Shown: piece after piece, positions 1 through 7,468 of the stretch
Layout: each line of letters opens with the position of its first letter
Position numbering within the stretch: the stretch's first letter is position 1
Origin: Stutzerimonas stutzeri
GTDB taxonomy: Bacteria; Pseudomonadota; Gammaproteobacteria; Pseudomonadales; Pseudomonadaceae
Assembly (NCBI RefSeq): GCF_009789555.1
Contig: NZ_CP046902.1
Coordinates: forward strand, 4,046,001-4,110,000
Reading direction: 5' to 3'
DNA length: 64,000 bases
Notes under the pieces: generated by a model
Told to the model about the DNA's origin: nothing
What the model saw: only the letters and a program-made list of their open reading frames with translations
Database searches by the model: none
Made by a program: the position numbers and the translations under genes

Positions 1-691
1 ACAGCAGCCGACTCCACAAACCATAGCCCAGGATGGTCGCGCCGAAGGCCAGGTAGATCAGCACCAGCAAGGCGTTCAGCCCGAATCCACGCAGCGCGCT
101 TTCGATCACCTGCGGGCCCTCCAGCAGCCAGGACAGGAAAAGGAACGGAATCGGCGGAATCAGGCTGCCCCACACCACCAGCCCAACCAGATTCACCTTG
201 CCGACCTTGCGCGTGACGATATTGCCCAACGCCCACATCGACGCTGCACAGATGGTCAGCACGAAACCGGCCAGGGTCATACTGCGGTCGCCCTGCATGC
301 CGATCAGTAGCAGCCCGCCCGCGGCGATGAGCAGTCCGATCAGGTTGCTGGCTCGCAGCCGTTCACCGAGAAACAACGCCGCGAAGAACAATGTAAAGAA
401 TGCTTGCGATTGCAGCACCAGCGACGCCAACCCGGCCGGCATGCCCACCTTCATCGCCGAGAACAGAAAGGCGAACTGTCCCAGCGAGATGGTGGCGCCA
501 TAGGCAAACAGCCAGCGCAGCGGCATCTGCGGTCGCTTGATGAAAAGAATGGCGGGGAATGCCGCCAGCATGAACCGCAGCGCACCGAGCAGCATCGGCG
601 GAATATCGTCCAGCCCGATCTTGATGACCACGAAATTCATACCCCAGACGACGATCACGACCAGGGCCAGCAGCAGGTCCTTGGGCGACAT
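1..691 (-). CDS. eamA: EamA-type drug/metabolite transporter (O-acetylserine/cysteine exporter-like), 3' end cut by window
   Basis: Inner-membrane exporter of the DMT/EamA superfamily. The readable 230 residues begin MSPKDLLLALVVIVVWGMNF and carry repeated hydrophobic helices. They hold the family signatures WGMNFVVIKIGL near the start and GMPAGLASLVLQSQAFFTLF about residue 85, which closely match E. coli EamA (YdeD), an exporter of O-acetylserine and cysteine. The start is the ATG at 691. The C-terminal helices lie beyond base 1, so this is a partial gene, not a broken one. It is transcribed away from the YebC-family gene, with 224 bp between the two starts that must hold both promoters. Family assignment is firm; the exact substrate is inferred. 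Confidence 0.85.
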   Translation of the reverse strand, partial: MSPKDLLLALVVIVVWGMNFVVIKIGLDDIPPMLLGALRFMLAAFPAILFIKRPQMPLRWLFAYGATISLGQFAFLFSAMKVGMPAGLASLVLQSQAFFTLFFAALFLGERLRASNLIGLLIAAGGLLLIGMQGDRSMTLAGFVLTICAASMWALGNIVTRKVGKVNLVGLVVWGSLIPPIPFLFLSWLLEGPQVIESALRGFGLNALLVLIYLAFGATILGYGLWSRLL

Positions 692-915
692 GGCAGACTC
701 TCCGCAGGCAAAGGACTCATTAAAGCCCGTGCGCGCCACCGGCGCACTCATACAGCGAGCAGGCAAAACGACCATACAGTCGACACCGCGTGCCGCACGA
801 CCGACTATCCTGTCGCCGACAAACAGCCATGCCGGGCCGTGCCTGTATCGGCGACAACGGCTAGAATCGGCCCCTAGCGGCGTACAGCCTTCATCCGTAC
901 ACATCGAGAGTAACC

Positions 916-1620
916 ATGGGCGCACAGTGGAAAGCGAAACATAAGGAAGCGGCAGCCAACGCGAAGGGACGCACCTTCGGCAAGCTGTCCAAGGAAATCA
1001 TGATCGCGGCCCGCAGCGGTTCCGACCCGGACATGAACCCTCGCCTGCGCCTGGTCGTCGAGCAGGCCAAGAAGGCCTCGATGCCCCGCGAAACGCTGGA
1101 GAGAGCCATCAAGAAAGGCGCCGGCCTGCTCGGCGAAAGCGTCAACTACGAGCGCACCACCTATGAAGGGTTCGCCCCACATCAGGTGCCGGTGATCGTC
1201 GAATGCCTGACCGATAACGTCAACCGCACCGTTGCCGAGATTCGCGTGCTGTTTCGCAAGGGCCAGCTCGGGGCGTCCGGCTCGGTGGCATGGGACTTCG
1301 ACCACTGCGGCATGATCGAAGCGGCGCCGGCATCTCCGGAAGCGGATCCGGAATTGGCCGCGATCGAGGCCGGCGCACAGGATTTCGAAGCCGCCGAAGA
1401 AGGCGCCACATTGTTCATCAGTGACGCCACGGACATGGATGTGGTCTGCCGTGCGCTGCCCGAGCAGGGGTTCACCGTGCAGTCGGCGCAGCTCGGCTAT
1501 CGTCCGAAGAATCCGGTGACGACGCTGACCGACGCACAGCTCGAGGAGGTGGAAGCCTTCCTTAGCGCAATCGATGCCCATGACGACGTGCAGAACGTCT
1601 ACGTCGGGCTCGCAGGCTGA
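916..1620 (+). CDS. YebC/PmpR-family regulatory protein
   Basis: A 234-residue YebC/PmpR/TACO1-family protein. The N-terminal basic segment (GAQWKAKHKEAAANAKGRTF) and the motifs MPRETLERAIKKG (about residue 58), YEGFAP (about 78) and NRTVAEIRVLF (about 97) are family hallmarks, and the length is normal. Members are described as DNA-binding regulators (PmpR) or as factors that help translation on difficult sequences. Which applies here cannot be read from sequence. This is the MGAQWK type rather than the copy that lies by ruvC, so it is probably a second paralogue in the genome. An HNH gene follows after 16 bp and is likely cotranscribed. Confidence 0.9.
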   Translation: MGAQWKAKHKEAAANAKGRTFGKLSKEIMIAARSGSDPDMNPRLRLVVEQAKKASMPRETLERAIKKGAGLLGESVNYERTTYEGFAPHQVPVIVECLTDNVNRTVAEIRVLFRKGQLGASGSVAWDFDHCGMIEAAPASPEADPELAAIEAGAQDFEAAEEGATLFISDATDMDVVCRALPEQGFTVQSAQLGYRPKNPVTTLTDAQLEEVEAFLSAIDAHDDVQNVYVGLAG

Positions 1621-1636
1621 CAGGACACAGAAAGCG

Positions 1637-1981
1637 ATGAGCACGAACAAACCGAACACGCCTTACGCACAGCGCGAACAGGGCTATCGCGAAAAGGCAC
1701 TGAAGATGTACCCCTGGGTGTGCGGGCGTTGCGCCAGGGAATTCTCAGGCAAGCGCCTGAGCGAGCTGACGGTCCACCACAAGGACCATAACCACGACAA
1801 CAATCCAGAGGACGGTTCGAACTGGGAGCTGCTCTGCCTGTATTGCCACGACAACGAGCACTCGCGCTATACGGACAATCAGTACCACGCCGAAGCCAGG
1901 CCAGGTGGCGACCTTGGACCGAAGGAAACCTTCAAGGCCTTCGCCAACCTGGGCGATCTGCTCAAGGGCAAGTCGGATTGA
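1637..1981 (+). CDS. yajD: YajD-family HNH nuclease
   Basis: A 114-residue small HNH-type protein. It has two CxxC pairs (CGRC about residue 30 and CLYC about 74) that would bind a structural zinc, and the HNH core VHHKDHNHDNNPEDGSNWELLC, where His-His, Asn and the late His form the metal and catalytic site. This matches the YajD family, whose function in cells is unknown. The start chosen is ATG 1637, just after the YebC-family stop. An upstream in-frame start at 1574 would overlap that gene and add a non-conserved leader. It is probably in an operon with the YebC-family gene. Confidence 0.88.
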   Translation: MSTNKPNTPYAQREQGYREKALKMYPWVCGRCAREFSGKRLSELTVHHKDHNHDNNPEDGSNWELLCLYCHDNEHSRYTDNQYHAEARPGGDLGPKETFKAFANLGDLLKGKSD

Positions 1982-2005
1982 CCACCGCCCGCCCCTCGGT
2001 ACCGG

Positions 2006-2437
2006 TTACTTGACCAGAAGCACCGGCACCGAGACCTCGTGAACCACGCGATTGGCCACCGACCCCATCAGCATGCCGGTGAAACTTCCCAGGCCGCGGG
2101 TCCCCATCACCACCGTGTCGCACCCGAACTGCTGGACCGCATTGTTCACCTGCTCGGCGACATTGCCCAGGATCGCATGGGTGTGGTGCGCGATCCCGGC
2201 CGCTTGCAGAGCAGTGGCGGCTTCGGCGAGCGTACGGTGCGATTTGTCGAGAAAGCTCTTGTTCAGCTCCTCGACCGTATCCGCGGTCACGAACTCGCCG
2301 TACAGCACCGGTTCCTGCTGCACATTCAGCACGTGTACCTGGGGCGGCTTGGGCGCATCGATGGCGAAATCGATGATGTACTGCAGCGCACGCTTGGCGT
2401 TGTCAGAACCGTCATAAGCTAGAAGGATATTACGCAT
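2006..2437 (-). CDS. Universal stress protein (UspA family)
   Basis: A 143-residue cytoplasmic UspA-fold protein beginning MRNILLAYDGSDNAKRALQY. It has the ATP-binding-type motif GTRGLGSFTGMLMGSVANRVV near residues 113-133, typical of nucleotide-binding Usp proteins that form dimers and are induced by starvation or low oxygen in pseudomonads. ATG 2437 is chosen because a strong GGAGG ribosome binding site lies 6-10 bp upstream and the fold begins exactly here; an in-frame extension to 2551 adds no Usp sequence. It is divergent from a truncated haemoglobin gene, and a 22-bp palindrome sits in the shared upstream region. Confidence 0.9.
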   Translation of the reverse strand: MRNILLAYDGSDNAKRALQYIIDFAIDAPKPPQVHVLNVQQEPVLYGEFVTADTVEELNKSFLDKSHRTLAEAATALQAAGIAHHTHAILGNVAEQVNNAVQQFGCDTVVMGTRGLGSFTGMLMGSVANRVVHEVSVPVLLVK

Positions 2438-2495
2438 TGTGAGACCTCCGTCGACTGTGACAGACAGCATAGACCACCCCCCAGCCGCGCTTGAC

Positions 2496-2517
2496 CGCAA
2501 GGGTTCGAACCCTTGCG
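2496..2517. repeat. 22-bp perfect palindrome in a divergent promoter region
   Basis: The half-site CGCAAGGGTTC is followed at once by its exact reverse complement, giving 11 paired bases with no spacer, centred on 2506/2507. It sits 59 bp upstream of the universal stress protein start and 48 bp upstream of the globin start. A site of this size between divergent genes could be an operator for a dimeric regulator, or form a cruciform or RNA hairpin. It lacks a following T-run, so it is not a typical terminator. No known regulator consensus was recognised. Confidence 0.6.
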
Positions 2518-2564
2518 CTGGATCAATCCCCGCGGCGCCAGGCGCCTCCATTCAGGGTCCAGGG

Positions 2565-3026
2565 ATGCACACGACCGACACGGTTCCGTTTGGCGTCGGC
2601 GACGCTTCATTTCAGGCAGCCGGCGGCGAAGCCGGTATCGAGCGGTTGGTCGTCGACTTCTATCGGATCATGGACCAATCGCCGGCAGCCACGTGTGTCC
2701 GCCGTCTTTATCCCCAGGACCTGGAAGACTCGCACAAACGACTGGCCGCGTTTCTCTGTGGCTGGCTGGGCGGTCCGCGCCGCTACGCTGAACGATACGG
2801 CAGCATCAACATCCCGCAGTTCCACACGCGCTGGCCGGTGGGACAAGCCGAGCGCGATGCCTGGCTCGAATGCATGGAACAGGCCATTGCACGGCAACCC
2901 TATACGGCGCGGTTCGCCGAGTACCTACTGGTGCAGTTACGGGTTCCTGCGCAGCGCATTCTCCAGGCCGGGCAGCGATCCTGCCCCGGCGCGGCAAACC
3001 TGCCGGCAAGCGACCCGACCGCCTGA
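2565..3026 (+). CDS. Group II truncated haemoglobin
   Basis: A 153-residue truncated-globin (trHb2/GlbO-like) protein. It shows WLGGPRRYAERYG (about residues 67-79), the proximal-histidine segment FHTRWPV (about 86), then AERDAWLECMEQAI, whose Trp is the conserved G8 position of group II globins. Such haem proteins bind O2, NO or sulfide under low oxygen or nitrosative stress. ATG 2565 starts the conserved protein; the frame stays open upstream but that part overlaps the palindrome and is not globin-like. About 20 C-terminal residues (SCPGAANLPASDPTA) extend past the fold and look disordered. It is divergent from the stress-protein gene. Confidence 0.85.
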   Translation: MHTTDTVPFGVGDASFQAAGGEAGIERLVVDFYRIMDQSPAATCVRRLYPQDLEDSHKRLAAFLCGWLGGPRRYAERYGSINIPQFHTRWPVGQAERDAWLECMEQAIARQPYTARFAEYLLVQLRVPAQRILQAGQRSCPGAANLPASDPTA

Positions 3027-3123
3027 CCGGCGAACCCTGAGCCTGTCGCTGCGTCATAGCTGTGTGGGTCACGATGTACGTCCCGCGGTTTCGAAGTCCG
3101 AACAGCGCAGCCAGGTGGTTGAG

Positions 3124-3672
3124 ATGAAGATCCGCTTTGCCTCGGTCAACGAGCAGAAGGTACGAGATGCCACGGAATTTCTAGGGCAGAGCGGCATCGA
3201 GATCGTTCACTTCCCGGTCCGGATCGTGGAAACCCAGACCGAGGACCTGCATCGGTTGGTCAGCGACAAGCTGCTGCATGCCTTCAAGCTGATAGGCAAG
3301 CCGGTATTCGTCGAACATTCAGGGTTGTTCATCAATAGCCTGAACGGTTTTCCCGGTGGCCTGACCCAAGCATTCTGGGACCGCTTGCACGCGGTGCGCT
3401 TCTCCGAGCTGATCGGCAACCTGGAAGACCCTTCGGCCGTGGCGCGCACGCTGATCGGATACTGCGACGGTCGCAAGCGGCATTTCTTCAAAGGCGAAGT
3501 CGCCGGCAGGATTTCCCGCGCGCCGGCGGGCGACGAGGGTTTCGAGTGGGATAACGTGTTCGTCCCGGACGGCTATGACGCCACCTTCGCCGAATTGGGG
3601 GGTGCGCATAACGACCTGTCTACGCGCAAGCGGGCCATGGACGCATTCCTGACTCACCTGCGCGCGAGTTGA
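3124..3672 (+). CDS. HAM1/RdgB-fold protein with altered catalytic site (KomB-like nucleotide sensor candidate)
   Basis: A 182-residue protein of the HAM1/RdgB inosine triphosphate pyrophosphatase fold. Visible are the substrate-loop motif ASVNEQK (SxNxxK, about residue 6), the core VFVEHSGLFINSLNGFPGG (about 60-80), FEWDNVFVPDG (about 140) and TFAELG. Active relatives have Glu-Asp-Ser-Gly or Asp-Asp-Ser-Gly in the core, with the second acid as general base. Here that residue is His, and the C-terminal Ser-His-Arg motif reads Ser-Thr-Arg. This suggests binding without normal hydrolysis (inference). ATG 3124 begins the fold; the frame is open for 633 bp upstream but overlaps the globin gene. 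The SIR2-like gene follows 10 bp downstream, so the two are one transcription unit. An ordinary housekeeping RdgB is unlikely given the sequence and partner. Confidence 0.82.
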   Translation: MKIRFASVNEQKVRDATEFLGQSGIEIVHFPVRIVETQTEDLHRLVSDKLLHAFKLIGKPVFVEHSGLFINSLNGFPGGLTQAFWDRLHAVRFSELIGNLEDPSAVARTLIGYCDGRKRHFFKGEVAGRISRAPAGDEGFEWDNVFVPDGYDATFAELGGAHNDLSTRKRAMDAFLTHLRAS

Positions 3673-3682
3673 GAGGTAGTCG

Positions 3683-4474
3683 ATGCAGAAGCTTCTAGAG
3701 GCGTACCGGCAGGACCGTCTGATCCTTTTCGTCGGTTCCGGCGTGTCGGCCAATATTGGGTTACCGCCCTGGCGCGATCTGATCGATGAAATCGCGCTGC
3801 AGCTCGATTACGATCCGGACGTCTTCGACACCTACGGCAACTTCCTGTCCCTGGCCGAGTACTACCGCATCAAGAAGGGCAATATCGGCCCCTTGCGCAG
3901 CTGGATGGACCGGGAGTGGCACAAGAGCATCGAAATCCGCGATTCGGAAATCCACCGTCTGATCGTACAGGGACGTTTTCCCGCCATCTACACGACCAAT
4001 TACGACCGCTGGCTCGAAAACGCCCATGACGCGCACGGCGTCAGCTACATCAAGATTGCCAATGCCAGTGACCTGGTCAAGGCCCGCGACGGCATCCGCC
4101 AGATCGTCAAGTTTCACGGGGACTTCGATGATGACGACTCGATTGTCCTCGACGAAACCAGTTATTACGAGCGGTTGCAGTTTGAAACGCCGCTGGATAT
4201 CAAGTTGCGCGCCGACACCTTGAGCAAGGCCGTATTGTTTATCGGCTACAGCCTTTCGGATACCAACATTCGATTGTTGTTCTACAAACTATCAAAGATG
4301 TGGAACGAGCACGAGACCCTCGGCGTTCGGCCGATTTCGTATGTCTTTTCACATAAGCCCAATCCGGTGCAGGAGGAGATTCTCAGTCAATGGGGGATTC
4401 GCATGATTACTTCGGAAGATGACGATCCCGGGTTGGCATTGAAGAACTTTCTCAAGCAGTTGACGGAGAACTGA
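3683..4474 (+). CDS. SIR2-like NADase-type protein (KomC-like effector candidate)
   Basis: A 263-residue protein with one SIR2_2-type Rossmann domain covering nearly its whole length. NAD-binding and catalytic motifs are all present: LFVGSGVSANIGLPPW (about 14-29), YTTNYDRW (Asn about 112), VKFHGDFDDDD (His about 150) and FIGYSLSDTNIR (about 190). There is no zinc ribbon as in deacetylase sirtuins, so it belongs to the defence-associated SIR2 group that cleaves NAD+ (family knowledge). It has a ribosome binding site (GAGAGG) and lies 10 bp after the HAM1-like gene. Base composition falls toward its 3' end: I count 58 G+C in 120 bases at 4201-4320 against 81 in 120 at 3421-3540. Proposed role: NAD+-depleting effector switched on by the HAM1-like partner (inference). 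Confidence 0.85.
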   Translation: MQKLLEAYRQDRLILFVGSGVSANIGLPPWRDLIDEIALQLDYDPDVFDTYGNFLSLAEYYRIKKGNIGPLRSWMDREWHKSIEIRDSEIHRLIVQGRFPAIYTTNYDRWLENAHDAHGVSYIKIANASDLVKARDGIRQIVKFHGDFDDDDSIVLDETSYYERLQFETPLDIKLRADTLSKAVLFIGYSLSDTNIRLLFYKLSKMWNEHETLGVRPISYVFSHKPNPVQEEILSQWGIRMITSEDDDPGLALKNFLKQLTEN

Positions 4475-4524
4475 TCGAACTGCCACGGCCATACCGAGTC
4501 TGGCGGACAAGCGAAACAAGAGAA

Positions 4525-4554
4525 CGAGTGCGATGCCGCAAGACACCGCACTCG
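4525..4554. terminator. Hairpin between the convergent SIR2-like and barrel genes
   Basis: Arms CGAGTGCG and CGCACTCG are perfect complements with a 14-base loop. They are placed 50 bp after the SIR2-like stop and just before the stop of the convergent outer-membrane gene. There is no clear T-run, so termination efficiency is uncertain. Confidence 0.45.
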
Positions 4555-4560
4555 CCAACC

Positions 4561-5076
4561 TCAGTAGTTGTAGCCAATACCCACGCTGTAGAAGAACGCA
4601 CCATCATCGTAACGATCCCGGGCATCGCTCCCGCTCTTGAACAGGAACTGATATTCAGCCATCGCGGTAATGAAGGTTTTGTCCTGGACCCAGTGTTTGA
4701 TACCGATTTCAGGCCCCCCCATGAAGGTTTCATCAACCTCCTCGCCATAGAGCCCACCGACGCTCAGACCCACGAACGGGCGGGTGTTGCCGCTACCGAA
4801 GTGATAGTCGTAGAACACCCGGGTCGAACCGTCGAACTGGACGCTTTCGCCTTCCGAGTCTCGCGCGTTTACCGTTTGCCGGATGCCCCACATGGAAGCG
4901 TCATCCAGATAAGTACCCCAACTACCCTGTACGGAGAACACTGTATCGTCGAAGTCCTTGTCACTACTGCCCGCACCGCTCAGAGTCACTTCTCGATCGC
5001 CGGCTACCGGAGCGGCAACTGCGAAAGCGGGAAGCATGGCGGCGACCAGGAGGGAAGTTTTGAAAAGTCGGTTCAT
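4561..5076 (-). CDS. Small outer-membrane beta-barrel protein
   Basis: A 171-residue secreted protein. Residues 1-21 are a signal peptide ending AFAVAA. The remainder alternates polar and aromatic residues in strands (for example TRVFYDYHFG, ITAMAEYQFLF) and ends in GIGYNY, a C-terminal aromatic that is typical of barrels handled by the Bam machinery. The size suits an eight-stranded barrel of the OmpW/OmpX/PagL type. The PagL His-Ser catalytic motif is not seen, so no enzyme function is proposed. The ribosome binding site AAGAGG precedes the ATG at 5076. It is convergent with the SIR2-like gene. Confidence 0.75.
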   Translation of the reverse strand: MNRLFKTSLLVAAMLPAFAVAAPVAGDREVTLSGAGSSDKDFDDTVFSVQGSWGTYLDDASMWGIRQTVNARDSEGESVQFDGSTRVFYDYHFGSGNTRPFVGLSVGGLYGEEVDETFMGGPEIGIKHWVQDKTFITAMAEYQFLFKSGSDARDRYDDGAFFYSVGIGYNY

Positions 5077-5377
5077 GACACAACACCTCTTGTTCTTACT
5101 AGCTATGGCGGAATACGCACTGGCTTACGCGATGCGCATTAGTAGTGACACGAGCACAACTAGACTGTTCACTTTATTTTAAGTACAGCTGGCAAGTTAT
5201 TATTTTTACGAGATTTTTTGTTTTGCCAGCCGCTTCGTCAGTACACGCTGCAACGGCGATTTTCCGTATCGTCTGTTATCCATCCGGACATGCCGCACGC
5301 GTTATCGGGCAACTAACGAAACGGTCTTGCGTAATGCGCGTTTATCGCATGCGCGCCGCTGACGGTCAGACACATCT
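5077..5377. other. AT-richer intergenic region with an 8-bp inverted repeat
   Basis: These 301 bp carry no convincing gene. They must hold the promoter of the minus-strand barrel gene and the 3' end of the symporter transcript. At 5188-5230 the arms GCTGGCAA and TTGCCAGC enclose a T-rich interior of 27 bases. The region is clearly richer in A+T than its surroundings. Confidence 0.5.
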
Positions 5378-7303
5378 TCATCTCACGCGTGACGTGTCCG
5401 GCAGGGGCTCGTCTTCCGGATCGGTATCAAGCGCCCTGCCCATCGCAATCCGCAACCACACCGGCACCAGCAACAGGCCGAGGGCCAGGCACGACCCGCC
5501 GATCAGGGCACTGCCATCAGGCGGCAGGAACATCAAACGGCCGGCGCCGAGCAACATCGCAAACAGCGAAACGGCCGTCACGGTCACGGCGAGCAGCCGA
5601 GTGCGCAAGGCCTTGACCGGCACCGCTGCATCGACCCCGTTGAGCATGGCCGCGTGCTTCCAGAAGCCAAAGGGGCGCACCCGCCGATAGAAGCGCTTGA
5701 GCGTCGCATCGTCGGTCGCTGGCGTGACGAAGGTGACCAGGATGGCGGCGCTGGTGGTAACAACCGCCATGATGCTGAGACGCACCCACTCACGCTCCGG
5801 ATCGATGCCCAGATAGACCAGCAGCAACGGCGCGGTGATCAGCGACATGGCCATCGCGGTAAGCTCCGAATACAGGTTGATGCGCTCCCAAAGCCACCGT
5901 AGCACCAGCACCGATCCCATTCCCGCGCCGAACAGCAGCGAAATGAACCAGGCGGTCTGGATCGAACCCAGGTTGGCCATGATGATCATCGCGATAATCA
6001 GGATCAGGACGTTCGCCAACCGCGCCACGGCCACCAGCTCTCGATTCCGAGGTTTGCGCTTGAGCACCTGCGGTGCGAAGACGCCGGCGTAGACATCGTT
6101 ACTCCAGTAGGACGCGCCCCAGTTGAGGTGGGTATCGACAGTGGAAGCCAGTGCCGCCAGCAAACCCACCAGCATCAGGCCGCGCGCGCCCGATGGCAGC
6201 AGGTCGTCGATGCCCTGCACGAACAGTGCCTCGCGCCCGGCGATAAAACCCTCGTTCGCCATGTCTCCCGGCGCGAACGGATACAGGACGAGCAGCCCTA
6301 TCGCGATCGCCATCCAGAACAGGCTGCGCAGAAAAATCTGTGACCAGATGAACACCAGTGCGGCGATTCGAGCGTCACGATCGGTCGGGCAGGCCATGCT
6401 GCGCTGGGCAAGGTAGCCCGTGCCATCGGAATTCATCTGGAACAGCCATTGCAGCCCAATGATTACCAGAAACGGCATCAAGGCCTCGCCAGTGCTGGTC
6501 GGCGGCCCGAAAGACAGCATCTTGCCGGCCTGTTCGATGCCGTACAGTTCGACAAGGCGATCGGACAGCCCACCCAACCCGCCGGCGGCATCCACGACGT
6601 ACCAGGCATAAAGCAGCGTGCCGATCATCGCCAGGCTGAACTGCATCACATCGGTCTGGACCACCGCGCGCAATCCTCCGGTGATCGAGTACATCGCGGT
6701 AAACGCGAGGATCAGGAGGATGGATATCAGCTGGTTGGCGCTCGTCATCGCCGGGTCCAGTCCGGTGATGCTGGCGCCCAGGCGAATACCGCTGTCGGCT
6801 ACGAAATGAACGATGGGCATGTAGAGCCCATCAGGCAACCACAGGTGCCAGGGCAGGAAAATCTCGGCGATGCGGATGGCGGCGACCAGCACCATTGCCA
6901 GCACGATGCAGTTGATCACCGTGCCGTAATAGATCGCCTTCAACAGACGCAGCGCAGTAACGCCCTTGCCGCTATAGCGCACGCAGGTCAGCTCGGCATC
7001 GGTCAGCACGCCGGCCCGGCGCCAGCCTACAGCGAAGATGAAAGCCATCAACAGGAAGGCGATGCCATAGATCCACAGGCGCCAGAGGGCGAAAATGCCG
7101 GCGGTCGCAACCAGGCCCGTCACCAGCAGCGGCGTATCGGCGGCGAATTGGGTCGCCGCCATGGAAAAACCCGCCTTCCAGCCCTTGATCGTCCTGCCCG
7201 CGAGGAAATACTCGTCGAGGCTCCTGGACGCCTTGCTGCGCGCCCGCAGCCCGGAACCCAGCCCATAAACCATGAAGGCCGCGACGATCAGTAGATCCAA
7301 CAT
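5378..7303 (-). CDS. Sodium:solute symporter family protein
   Basis: A 641-residue multi-pass inner-membrane protein of the SSS (LeuT-fold) family. It starts MLDLLIVAAFMVYGLGSGL and has family segments DEYFLAGRTIKGW, FAADTPLLVTG, ITGGLRAVVQTDVMQF and AALASTVDTHLNWGASYW, the last being the usual Na+-site helix. It is longer than the common ~500-residue members because of extra C-terminal helices (about 590-635), as in some choline-like or proline-like SSS proteins. The solute cannot be predicted. The start is ATG 7303 at the first helix; the in-frame codon at 7357 adds a non-conserved tail. Confidence 0.85.
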   Translation of the reverse strand: MLDLLIVAAFMVYGLGSGLRARSKASRSLDEYFLAGRTIKGWKAGFSMAATQFAADTPLLVTGLVATAGIFALWRLWIYGIAFLLMAFIFAVGWRRAGVLTDAELTCVRYSGKGVTALRLLKAIYYGTVINCIVLAMVLVAAIRIAEIFLPWHLWLPDGLYMPIVHFVADSGIRLGASITGLDPAMTSANQLISILLILAFTAMYSITGGLRAVVQTDVMQFSLAMIGTLLYAWYVVDAAGGLGGLSDRLVELYGIEQAGKMLSFGPPTSTGEALMPFLVIIGLQWLFQMNSDGTGYLAQRSMACPTDRDARIAALVFIWSQIFLRSLFWMAIAIGLLVLYPFAPGDMANEGFIAGREALFVQGIDDLLPSGARGLMLVGLLAALASTVDTHLNWGASYWSNDVYAGVFAPQVLKRKPRNRELVAVARLANVLILIIAMIIMANLGSIQTAWFISLLFGAGMGSVLVLRWLWERINLYSELTAMAMSLITAPLLLVYLGIDPEREWVRLSIMAVVTTSAAILVTFVTPATDDATLKRFYRRVRPFGFWKHAAMLNGVDAAVPVKALRTRLLAVTVTAVSLFAMLLGAGRLMFLPPDGSALIGGSCLALGLLLVPVWLRIAMGRALDTDPEDEPLPDTSRVR

Positions 7304-7468
7304 ATCGTTATGTCTTGTTGGAGAGCTGTGCTGCGTAAGAACCTGTGCAACGACCAAGATTGCAGCGGACGGATGAACGGAGCAAACCCGGCATATCCGA
7401 CGGTAACGTCGCCCCAGGCCAGCGACGGCAGGTTTCGGTTACCATGCGCATTGCCGTCAGGGTCCCCC

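Noticed and set aside
2500..2513. tRNA-like T-arm sequence GGTTCGAACC
   Set aside because: No acceptor, D-arm or anticodon arm can be built around it; it is explained by the palindrome.
2518..2530. Possible ANR/FNR box near GGATCAATCC
   Set aside because: It lacks the TTGAT-N4-ATCAA arrangement.
2565..3026. Globin gene as possible third member (KomA) of the HAM1-SIR2 unit
   Set aside because: The protein is clearly a group II truncated haemoglobin, has no deaminase metal motif, and is separated from the HAM1 gene by 97 bp.
4561..5076. PagL lipid A deacylase
   Set aside because: Size and barrel pattern are similar, but the His-Ser catalytic motif is not present.
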